Source: Dryococelus australis
Lineage: Eukaryota; Arthropoda; Insecta; Phasmatodea; Phasmatidae
Length of the DNA: 64,000 nt
Assembly: GCA_029891345.1 (NCBI GenBank)
Contig: CM057002.1
Coordinates: 59,138,777-59,202,776 of the forward strand
Direction: 5' to 3'
How positions within the stretch are numbered: the stretch's first letter is position 1; each line of letters begins with the position of its first letter. The notes under the pieces are model-generated. The model was given only the letters and a program-made list of their open reading frames with translations. It was not told the origin of the DNA and ran no database searches. A program made the translations under genes and the position numbers. This document shows positions 11,130 through 21,794 of the stretch, piece after piece.

Positions 11130-12725
11130 ATGGCCACGGAAGGGCAAGTGGCCGGAAGGGAGCCCTGGTACTCCGTGTTCCAGGAGCCTCCTTCCAAGCC
11201 TTACAAAGGCTCACTGAACGAACGCAAGGGGTTTTTTCCAAGCGATCACCCCTCTGAAAAACATGGAATTGGCCAAGGCGCTGTACTATATGCAACGCCT
11301 TATCGATGATGACACGTCTTGGTCCCAGGTCATGCCTCCCTCAAAGGAGGAGGTGGCCTGGTGCCTAAAGGTATATCCACTAATATGGGCCCAAGATACT
11401 GGCATAGTGGAGAAGTGGACACAGGAGAGCTACACTAAGTGTGAGCGCCTGATTACCAGCTTGATGGCGGCTGCCGAGGGCGAAGACAGCCTGCCACAAG
11501 GAGTATCTCAGTCTCAGCCTACAGTTGAAGCTGAGAAGGCTAAGGATACTACCCAGAACCAGGTGGGAAAAGGGTCACCCCCCAGGCTTTGACAGTGAAA
11601 GTGAGGGGCAGCTAGCTGCACAGAAAATTACTGCTGAGTGCGTCCAGGGGGAGGCGTCACTCACAGTAGAGGAAATCATTGAATACACAACATGTGCGAA
11701 ACGAAAGGTCAACAAAGAGTGGGCCAATTACCTCCTATCTCGAGTTATGAGGCTCAAAGCCTTACTGGACCTCCAGATTGTGCGTTTTGCGCAACTGGAA
11801 GGCGAATCCAGGGCTTATAAGAGCATGGGTCACACCACCCCAAGACCCCTAGAAAAAAACCGTCAAACAGGCCAACAAGTCTCAGTCTTTGGCTGAGATC
11901 GTGAAAGAACAAAGTCAGGCCAAGGAGAAGCCACAGGAAAACCAGTGACAGGAGGTAAAAGGAAGAAGGCAACCTCTGAAAAAGACGGTTTTGATGTACC
12001 CGAGGGAGGGGGAGTGCTATTCCGAGGAAACCAGAGCTAAGCTTAAGTCACTAAACCCTGTGAAGGAGCAACTGCACATCAAAAATGTGCGACAAGTCTC
12101 TAGGGACGGAGTACTTCTGGAAGCTGAGGAAGAGGAAACTCTCCTTAAGCTAAAGCAGGCCAAAAGGATGGAGGAACTGGGTCTGCGGATAGCAGACCCA
12201 AAAAGGTGTGGGTCCAAGGTCATCATTTATGATATACCAAAAGAATACGACGGACCTGGATTCATGGAGACTTTACGCCTCCAGAATTCCAGGGCCGCTC
12301 AGATTTCTGATGAGGAGGTGCGGAAAAACGCTACAGTGAGTTTCCGCACCGGGCTCAGAGACAAGGACGTTGTCAATTTCGTCCTTGAGGTTACTCCGCC
12401 CCTGAGAAAGTTGCTCATTGACTGTGTAACCCTATTTATAGGGTTCCAGCGCTGCAAAGTTAGAGACTATGTGATGCCGACCCGGTGCTACAAGTACCAG
12501 GGGTATGGCCACATAAAGGAACATTGCAAAAGCAAGCTAGTCTGCCCCAAATATTCAGAGAAAGGGCATAAATTCTCTGAATGCAAAGTCAAGGATACTA
12601 AGCCCAGATGCGCAAACTGTCTCAAAGACAAGCACCGAGACTGTTTTCACTCTGTTAGTACTTCCGACTGTCCAGTCCATCAAAGAATGATGGTGCTGGA
12701 GCTTGACAGGACTCAGTCTGACTAG
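11130..12725 (+). pseudogene. LINE B ORF1 (gag-like), frameshifted
   Basis: A likely start is ATG 11130 (MATEGQVAGREPWYS). The frame shifts near the T run at 11231 into the frame read from 11263, again near 11590, and settles in the 11991-12725 frame. The R1 signature KRCGSKVIIYDIPKEY lies at about 12200. Three zinc-knuckle positions follow: CYKYQGYGHIKEHC and CPKYSEKGHKFSEC, each with a Y in place of the second cysteine, then CANCLKDKHRDC. The stop (TAG 12723-12725) overlaps the start region of ORF2, as expected for the clade. Confidence 0.85.
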
Positions 12726-14445
12726 TAGTCATGTGCTGCTACGGCTAGGGCAGATAAACCTGCAAAGAGCTGCAGTTCCAACCATGGAACTGCATAAAGT
12801 TGCGATGGAGCAAAAACTGGATTTGGTACTGATGCAGGAGCCATACCTGCTCAGAGGGGAAGTGCCAACTCTTCGAGGCCGGTTCGCTCTCTTTGGGGAA
12901 AATCCACTGGCGGGAATCTGGGTATGTAACCCTGAAATAAATTACATCCTGCTAGAGGCTCTCTCGAACACGCATCATGTGTGTGTTCGTTTGGAGATAT
13001 GGGGAGGAAGCATGACGATAGTCTCGTCGTACTTTCAACCTCAGCACCCAATCGACCAACACTTAAGTCAGTGGGAGAACATACTAACGAGAGCCAATGA
13101 CACAAGTCATACTTGGTGCGGACATCAATGCCAAGTCGGAATTGTGGAATTCCCCGAGGACGGACGGCCGCGGAGAGAAGGTAATAAGATACCTAATGGA
13201 GAAAGACCTGCAGATGGTCAACAGACTGGGACACATGGCCACCTATGTGTCCCCTATCCACGATATGGAATCGTATCTAAACGTAACCATGGCAACGGTG
13301 TGTGCTGCTGGCTGTATTGGGGACTGGAGAGTTTTAGATGAGGTCGAGTCTGATCACAAGATGATCCTGTTTACCATCCAGGTGAATGGAATCCGCCAAA
13401 CCAGACTAGAGTGTCCCCGTTACATTACTGCCAAGGCAGACTGGCCTCTGTTTGACAGAGTGCTGTTGAGGTACCTAAATGAGTACAGAGCTGAAAAACC
13501 GCTTCTGTCTGTGGATCAATGGGCTGAAAAGATGGGGTAAATGGTAATGGCCGCCTGTCATCTGGCCATACCCAAAACCCAAAAGGAAGGTTCCTCATCA
13601 TCCCTGGTGGGATGATGAGTTAGAGACCAACCGTAAACAAGTCAAGTACTTGTGTAAGCGATTTAAGCGAATGTATCGCCCAGACCAGAGACAGTAAGCG
13701 GACAAACAGTACAATGTTACCAGAGCGCAGTACCGGAGAATACTAGGAAGAAAAGACAAACAGCTTGGAGAGAGCTTGTAATGTATAGGGGAAACAAAGA
13801 CCCCTGGGGACTGGTTTATTGGATGGTAATGGGAAAGATCAGCTCAGAGGTGCTGCCTGCCCTTGAGTCAGATGACCATCTCTTGCAGACATCCAAAGAG
13901 ATCACACGGTATTTGCTTACAAAGCTCTTGCCAGATGATACTGTGGTGGGGGAAACCGAGTATCACGAGAGGATCAGGGCAGCACAGCTAAGCCCTATAA
14001 TGACAAAGAATACTGCACCATTCTCTCTAAAAGATCTTGATGCGGTAGTCAAGAAGACAAAGATGAGAAAAGCCCCAGGATTGGACTGGATGACTGGGGA
14101 ATTGCTCCTCCGTGCATACCCACGGATACGCCATAACATGTTGGGTCTGTTCAACAATTGCCTCTCTGAATGAAGATTCCCCTTAGGGTGGAAGAAGGGT
14201 CTCCTAATTGTAATCTACAAGGGCGCTGGGATGAACCCGAGAAAGGCAAACTCGTATAGGCCAATAACGCTTCTACCAGTAATGGGGAAGACATTGGAGT
14301 GCCTCGTAAACCAGAGGCTGATGCAATACCTGGACATCGGCCATGGTATTCATCCTCACCAATACGGGTTCATGAAGGGCAAGAGTACTGAGATGGTAAT
14401 CTTAGACATGGTCGATGAGGTGAAAACCTACGATCACACATATGT
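12703..14445 (+). pseudogene. LINE B ORF2: endonuclease and partial reverse transcriptase
   Basis: The endonuclease begins near 12730 (LRLGQINLQRAAVPT). It shows MQEPYLLRG (about 12832), the LGADINAKSELWNSP block (about 13110), and ESDHKM near 13350 after frame changes. The linker has the R1-like WWDDELE (13605-13625). The reverse transcriptase starts with KMRKAPGLDWMTGELLL (about 14060) and goes on to SYRPITLLPVMGK (14255) and QYGFMKGKSTEMVILDMVDE (about 14360). It ends at THTYV-equivalent codons near 14445. Stops at 13538 and in 13696 and frame changes make it a pseudogene. Confidence 0.88.
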
Positions 14446-16153
14446 TCGCATCTGTCAGCCTATTATAAAACTTCTCCTTCGGCGGTAGCTCTGTCTCGTC
14501 CAGTCTATCGAAGCTGTCGATATAATCAAATGAGAAAACTCCCTTCCTTATCACTAGAGCCAGCTCATCGGAACTGAAGAACTTAAATGTACTATTGAAC
14601 TTGTTTGCTGGCAGGTTTCCTGCTATGGTTAACAAACTGCTGGCCATGAAATTGAATGTGTAGATAAATTGAATGCAGAACATCTCTCGAAGCGATTTGC
14701 CAAAAGTAACCATCTTCTCTTCATTATGTGGTATGATGGTGATATCCTTGTTTTCATATGTCAGTTCTCTGAAGATGAAATTTGCATTATATGCCATGTT
14801 ATGAAAAAATACTGGAAGCCTCTTTGGTCGTCTTCTGAGCAAATTGCAGTTGTTACAGGCTGTTCCAATATACTTGCAGCTAAAATGGCAGTGGTACCAT
14901 ACCTTCACATTATCTTAGCTGAAGCTCAGACGTCAGTGTTGCAGGAATTCTGTTATTGTCTACATGTACGAAAATACAGAAGCTGTAAGCTTCATGCTTC
15001 TGGTGTGTCATTGCGAAAATGTTCTCACAGTCAGGTTGACAGGTCTGAATCGGTACGAAAATGGCTTCGTAATCTGTAGTTTATGCTAGTGCTGAATATT
15101 TCTGAAGCAGAGCACTGGAGGCCACCCATCCTTTTCAGGCTATGGAATTTCATCTCGAAATGGTGCATATCCAGAGCAAATTTTCTTGTGTTCAGCCACA
15201 CACTGTTCACCATTGAGCCCAGACACTTGTGGCCGATTGTTGAATTGCATCAGGCATCTCTTGCATATATTCACTGTACCATTATGAGCTGCCTTCTGGG
15301 ATTGTACCAGTTTGGATCAATTCGATATGTGGCAGTAGTGGGACATCTCTTCATCTAACAAAAACCGCAAATCTATATGATTGTTCTTTTCTTCACTGGT
15401 CACTTGGAGAGGGAAAATCTTTTCATTTTCATTAATTGAGTAAATATTGTCTTATGATCCTGGGTTCTTCTTCTCGAACAGTTTTATCTGGCGCACTGGT
15501 GTTGGAAAAGCGATTCTGAAAAGTTGAACCTGTCAACTGGCCAAATCTGGTGTCGTAAATGCCTACAAAGTAGTCACACATATCTCCAGCATCACAATCA
15601 TTCTCTGCTACATCGCTTTTTTAATTTCCACGGAAAGCAGCCTCTGCCTCGACGAAACCATTGTTACTTACCGCACCAGATCAATGACGATTTTGGGTGG
15701 GATTGATGTTATCGAGCAGGATCGTAGAGCACTATTTATTGGCCGCACACATCTCCTGTTCTTGGCTGGCTGTACTGATTTCCCCTTGCAGACTTTCAGG
15801 TGCATAGCCAGGTTGTCACAGCCAGCTTACTGGAAACTACAGTGGTTGCATTTCAATAGACTGAGTTCAGTATTGAACTCACATCCTGCTTCATGATGCC
15901 TCGCATTGCACAGTTCAGAATATTGCCTGCTGTAAAACTTGCAGCTGGTATTTGTCGCTTTCCTGATGGCACCGTTGTAGGTACGAGATTCTTTTTGCAG
16001 TTTATCTCTGCGAGCAATAGTTTTACCACACTTTTCGCACATCAGCTGCTCTACCTGATGTGGGTTGAAGCTGCAGCTCCTCTCATGCCTTAGCATGTTC
16101 TTCCACACAGTAAAAGCCTTACTGCAAAACTTGCACTGGCTTGCTTCCATCAA
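14441..16153 (-). pseudogene. Polinton/Maverick-like family B DNA polymerase, N-terminal relic
   Basis: On the minus strand the relic starts at ATG 16153 with two C2H2-type zinc fingers; the first is well preserved (CKFCSKAF..HERSC), the second damaged. A stop-ridden middle still shows a further cysteine/histidine cluster and the CSGYAP block (about 15200). The best part (14908-14441) has the VFFHN, MFCIQFIYTFNFM, KGVFSFDYIDSFDR and ELPPKEKFYNRLTD blocks. These blocks are typical of the exonuclease and following region of protein-primed polymerases (DNA_pol_B_2 family) in Polinton/Maverick elements and related viruses. The polymerase palm domain is missing, cut at the junction with LINE B. 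No other Polinton gene (integrase, ATPase, capsid) was seen. Confidence 0.8.
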
Positions 16154-16159
16154 CTGACA

Positions 16160-17700
16160 AAAAACCTAACTAACTCAAGATCTAAAATCCTAACCTAAAA
16201 CTCTTGAAGTAGTACTAAAAAACCTAACATAAAAATTTTTATGTACTAACTAAAAAGTGGGGAGCAGGAAAGCATGGCACCACCCACTCTCGTTGCTCAG
16301 CTGTTCTGGAATGGTGTTGGGGGGGGGGGTAGTGCTGGCATGCACTCTCCATCGGGTCCTTTGTAAGATCTGGGGAAGTGATGGTGGTGTCCCAGGGGGT
16401 GATGCGAAAACGGTTCCTGTCAGTTAAAGTCTATTGCATGTTAAATGATAAGTGTAAGTGAAGATATGACCCCCAGTCACTGGAAAATGCGGGAAACGGT
16501 CACACGCAACCAACCCTCTCTGATGCTACATACTTGCTGACTTCCCAACATGATGCAAGAGCAGGTGTTAGTGGGCTCGCACACCACATAAGAATTTACT
16601 TCCTCCACCCATGCTCTTTCTCTCTGGGTTTACCTGTTTTAACCTATGCGTTACACTGCACAAAATGGACATAACCTGTGTGAAAATGAAAACTAACAAA
16701 AATTACATCAAACAAACAGGAAAAACTGAACACCAAAAATGTTGTGTTAATTCGATGTCTGTATTCAACACGTGATACGAAATGGCACGGTGTACACCAC
16801 AAACCTTTTTTAATGCACTTGTGCCATATTTATATTTATATAACACTCCGCATTACAGAGTTCTGGCCAGTCGGCAGGGTATGCTACTCGTTGCCCTGCA
16901 CTGGCATGCTCTGAATTGCACTAGTATTCGTCGCACACTTCGCAAACTTGATGTGGTGATGTGGAAGTTCTCTGCCAGACAAACGGTTTTAGGGAGAGGG
17001 ACGCAATCATGGAGGTGATAGATGATGGAGTTGCAACAGCCTATCTTCACGTTTATCAAGTGAAGCTGATGCCTTGTCTGACTTCTTTCAACTGTGCATG
17101 CGCAGACAGATTTTTTATGTCAGCCGCCATATTATGAGTGGCAAAAATTACATTGTAAACAATATAGCTTGATCGCATGTGAAGAAGATTAATAGTGGAA
17201 AAGAAAATATTTGCAGTATTGTGTTTTAAAATTATTTTTGACTAACAACAATAAATTGCAGGGTCAGAATATGACTCGTGTAGAAATTTCGTTGTGTATA
17301 CTAAAGGCATGAAATCAGTGATGAGTGTACATAAACAGAAGTGGTTTATGCAAGGATAATTTTTGTGCGATACCCTACAAAGTAGAACACTGCCACAACT
17401 GCCAAACCTGCTGTTGCATCAAAATGCTGTATAATATTTTGCCACTATCCTGAATTAATTCGAAATTAAAAACACACCTATTTAACTACATGTAAATCAG
17501 GCACCTTTTTGCCACTACTAGCCCTGTCCTTGTCTTCCATTATCGTCTGCTGTCCGGCTTCACTTTCGTGTCTTGGCTTCCACTCCATAGTCTAATACCT
17601 CCTTAGACGTAGTACATGTCAAGTGAAGTCATTTTGCAATTTAACGTAATTTTGTGAATAAATTTAGTAGGTAAATTGGTTTTTCTGTGTAATAATAACA
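16160..17700. other. non-coding stretch upstream of VPS25
   Basis: I see no gene here. It contains an 11-bp G run (16319-16329), possible leftover flank of the polymerase-bearing element (16.2-16.6 kb), and a possible NRF1/YY1-type cluster near 17.1 kb. Short frames at 16782-17018 and on the opposite strand resemble no family. Confidence 0.5.
17095..17133 (+). promoter_or_regulatory. NRF1-like and YY1-like motifs, candidate upstream promoter
   Basis: TGCATGCGCA (17095-17104) is close to the NRF1 palindrome, and GCCGCCATATT (17123-17133) matches the YY1 consensus on its complement. These motifs are typical of TATA-less housekeeping promoters. The cluster lies about 880 bp upstream of the VPS25 ATG, so it could be a distal promoter, serve an unseen divergent transcript, or be chance. 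Confidence 0.3.
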
Positions 17701-17726
17701 TTTTTCTTCGTGCATGTTATGCGCGA

Positions 17727-17751
17727 GATTGGCCGGAAGTAGAATGACGTA
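17727..17751 (+). promoter_or_regulatory. candidate VPS25 core promoter: CCAAT, ETS and CRE-like sites
   Basis: Within 25 bp the sequence reads GATTGG (inverted CCAAT box, 17727-17732), CCGGAAGT (ETS/GABP site, 17733-17740) and TGACGTA (CRE-like, 17745-17751). No TATA box is evident. The cluster is 258-282 bp upstream of the VPS25 start codon, a sensible place for a constitutive promoter. The motifs are seen directly; their use is inferred. Confidence 0.45.
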
Positions 17752-18008
17752 GGATGTACACTGATGCGCCTACGAGATGAGTTCGGGACCACTTCGTTGC
17801 GCATTTTTGACATTGTGCGGGTAACGTAACATGTCCTGTTTGATCATTAACCTACTCTACACTTTTCTGCACTGGAGCTGCAGATTTTTAACCTACTCGA
17901 ACAAAATATTTGATTTTTCTTTCATGAAACAACATATACTTTGGTAAATCACCCAGTCATGTTTACGTTTTAAATAAGTAGATTGGCTGCAGAAGGTTTT
18001 GTGAGGAA

Positions 18009-18058
18009 ATGTCGATTGTGGAATGGCCTTGGCAGTTCAGTTTTCCACCCTTTTTTAC
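18009..18058 (+). CDS. VPS25: VPS25 exon 1 (coding part)
   Basis: It encodes residues 1-16 and two bases of codon 17, MSIVEWPWQFSFPPFF. The donor is a full consensus, AC|GTAAGT. This exon is too short to show up as an open frame; I found it by looking for the conserved WPWQ block. The 5' untranslated end is not determined; an AG at 17991-17992 after TTGGCTGC could be an acceptor of a leader intron. Confidence 0.96.
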
Positions 18059-21000
18059 GTAAGTTACTAACATAAGACAAAGAAAATACCTGTGTGCTTG
18101 ATAAATGCTGACGACAAAATTTGTGGTTTTATTTCTGGTTACAAGTGGCTGAAGTAATGAAAATTCTACCCTATATTCAATTTACGAACTGTCAGGGTGT
18201 CACACGTTCGTAATAAGTTACTGAGTTTTTTTACTATTACATATTGTCATTTTGTCGTAAAAGAATAAAAGTATTAAACTGATTAAATAATTATATTACA
18301 GCTTTTAATAAATTAATTTTCCTCTCATAATCTGAGCAGCAGTATTCACTTCACCTACTTTTCACTAACAGTAAATATTTCTCCGATGTTGACCATCGGA
18401 ACTCATGTTTGCCTAACATAACATTTTGTTTTAAGTTAGCATCTTAGTTCGGCATCATTATCATGGATCTAGCACACCTGGACATAATGGGTAGTCCTTA
18501 TGTTAAGTTTTTAGCTTAAAACTTGTGCTACTTATTGAAGGTGAGCATGAAGTGTTTAAGCTAGTAGATACTTTCTCAAAGAGCTTATAAATCATCCTAG
18601 TAAGTCGTAGACCTCAAGGATCAGGCCCACATGTCTGTTGTGGCTCATTATATTTGTTCTCTCCATTTTTTCCAAGGAAGACCCCGACTTCTTTGTCCCG
18701 TTGGCTGGTATTGTAATGCTGCACTAAGTATTTTTGTGTCCGACATACATTGTACATGTGCATACCTACATGTTTCTACATTGTATTATAGTATAGGGAT
18801 GAGTCGATTCTACATTTTCTCGGTACTCTATACCAGATTCAATACCAAAACATTCTCACAATACTCTTTCCTTATACTTTTCTCGATACCAAATTAAAAT
18901 TGTCATGAACACAAACTAACTTTGCCAAGAAAATTGCTCAATTTACTAGTGTCGTTCACATACACTGAAACTATATATAAACCCTACATTACACTGGAAA
19001 CAAATAGTGGACGGCTTGTAACCCAAAGTCTATAGAATCACGTTTCCACAGTAAAAGCTTAAATCAAACTTTGAGGAAAAGGATAGCTCAGTACATAATT
19101 ATTTTGCAATTTCGCAGTTTTTTTATTTTATTTTGCGACTTCAATGAAATTACTGTTGTGTTAAATAAATATCGTAATTATCTGCTACACCCGCCGTGGC
19201 CTAGCCTGCGGAATACGGGGGCTAGGCCGAAACAGGTCTGTCAGATAATTGTGGTATTTATTTTTGTGAATATTTAATAATGCAGTTGCATTATAGCCCG
19301 CGGAATCCACGGGCTAGGGCATGACTGGTGTGTCAAATAATTATTGTATTTATTGTTGTGAATATTTAAAAGTGCAGTTGCATCAGATAATTATGGTATG
19401 TGTGGGATGTGCATTAACTACAGTATGTATGTGTGGGTGTACAATAACATGTCAAGTTGCTCACTCTCACCTATTGGCGCTCTCTATTCTAATAAAATAT
19501 GGTATACTATGGTACGCTTATACTTTTAAAATTTAATAACGTTTAAACCGTTCATCTGATCTTGACCCATGAAGGTTTTTGGAATGCTTGCAGGAAGCTG
19601 TGGAATGACTGCTGCCAGCAGAGATAATTGTGATACGCATTTAAAAGTTGCTGTTAATATCTTGCAAACTGTTGGACCTAGGTCAAATTTTATTGGTGTG
19701 TTGGAATGCCAAAAGAACACAGATTAAATTATGGCACACTTTTAGAGAGTATTGTGCACACATGCCGAAAGTTATGGTATGCTCGTACCGTAATTATAGC
19801 ACGAGAAAATGGATTTTGAATGCAGATTCAATTACGGTCTGACTGTACTATGCCCTAAGCCAAGGGCGTGGCTAGGCCGCCTTGCATAAAGACAGAGAAC
19901 CAAATGGCAAAAGCCATGCAAAAGAACCATTTGTTTGTACAATTTAAGGGTGAGTGACTAGTGAAAACGACTTATAACAGAAACAAAGAAGTATGGTAAT
20001 CGTCTTTTTATTGTTATTATTTTACTTTCCATTTGTTATCAATATTACATGAGGAAAAGCTAGCATTAACTTCCCTACCCCTAAATTCCAAATTGATTAA
20101 AATATACATAAAACACCAAGTTACAACAACAACAAAATAGACTAAAATGCACATATTTTTCAGATACATATATTTGCTGTTATCCAGCTAGTACTTTGAT
20201 TTTTAACACTGAAATATGGGTAGTGTTTACGCAAATAATTGGCCACTTAGTAATACAGAAGGCTATCACAAAATACACTAGGCAAGTTACCCCAAATTAC
20301 AATTGCCACAAAATGGCGGATTAAATTCTGTTGTACCAACATTTACTCTGAACTTTAGAGAATTAGTTTGTACACAAGGAAACCAAGATGGTAACACCTC
20401 TTACTTTACTTGTCATGATTACTCCCCCCCAAAAATACTTCATAAAGTTATTCATTAATTTACAAATGATAAATCCACAAAGTCCCGAGTATTTACACAA
20501 TAGCCGTACCAGGCTTGATTTGGTTACAAATGGTTAAGACCAAAACTTTCATAATTATTGTCTGGGTTGCAAATGTTTACAACCACAAATTCCTTTCTTA
20601 ATGATTTGGTCACAGACTTTTATAAGAATTTGCAAACTGGTTACAGAAGGTAACATTACTTTCCACCTGCTATCAAATTTCAGATAAGAGACCAACATTC
20701 CACGATCATTTAAAGTTGATTTAAAATTTTTGCCGTCATGGCCCTCGCCTAACGTCTACATGACGTGAAATTCCTACTAGTTTGAAGAACCTACGTTTAT
20801 GCGTCAAATCCAGAAATCTACATATCTTGAAGTATGCCCCCCGAGGCCACTGACTGACCCTGAATGTACAGGGATTAAATACATAGTTCCGCCACATTGC
20901 GCCTCCAATCACAGCAATGATACGTTATTTTTTTCAGAAAATGACGTGATTCCAACAATTAAATGGTATTTTCAATACATCTTGTAGGGGTCGTGGAATT

Positions 21001-21757
21001 CACGACCAATGGTGGTTGACGTAACCAAATAAGGTGAACCGACGCAGCGATCACCTATTCCCCTTGGCGAGGTCTACATAAATGAAAAATAAACCAGTAA
21101 TAACATTGAAATATGCAATCACACTTCTGGCATGTTGACCAAGTTGCAGGAACTTGCGTAAACAAACGTCACAGTTTTGCACAGCACGCGCACAGGTAGC
21201 GAGCAGTCAGCAGTGCCTGCCGCCGATGGTGCTGCCATCAGGTGGCAAACTCCCAAAACACCTTGCCGCTTCACAGTTGTCTGCCATGGCTAAGCGTTGT
21301 TGCACGTGGAAAGATAGCACGTATGTTGATACCACGTTTCCTGTTACCCCAGGTCTTCCTGTGTCTTTTAAAGATAATGTGAGCATGCTGAGAACATTGC
21401 TGGTTAGTTATTCAATAGATATAAGCCATTACTAGAACTTGTAACACCAAAACCAGCATGTTTAAACGTTCGTGCCTGTCAGGCATTGCAATAAGAATGT
21501 CAGGTAACCAAAACACAGTAATTATTTGAATGGGTGATTATGGCGACGTGGTCCAGCCCACTTATTAAATAGTTTATCATTAGTGTTAATTAATGATAAT
21601 TCGATGGTGATTGGAGACGTGGCCCAGCCCGTCACAATGGTACGCTTTCAGAAAACATCGTAAGCATTCCGAAAGTTGTGGTACAATCGTACCATAATTA
21701 TGGCACAAGAAAATGGGTGTTAAAATTTGATACTCTTGGTTATTCGCACGCGCGCGC

Positions 21758-21794
<37 letters not shown>

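Larger units (their letters stand above)
10760..14445 (+). mobile_element. R1-clade non-LTR retrotransposon (LINE B), 3'-truncated
   Basis: This is a second R1-clade LINE in the same orientation as LINE A but clearly diverged from it, with higher GC content and longer intact frames. It has a leader (about 10760-11129), ORF1 (11130-12725) and ORF2 beginning where ORF1 ends. ORF2 stops inside the reverse transcriptase, before the catalytic YADD box, at a junction with a minus-strand DNA polymerase relic at about 14441-14445. The 3' half of ORF2 and the 3' untranslated region are missing and do not reappear beyond 16.2 kb. Confidence 0.88.
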
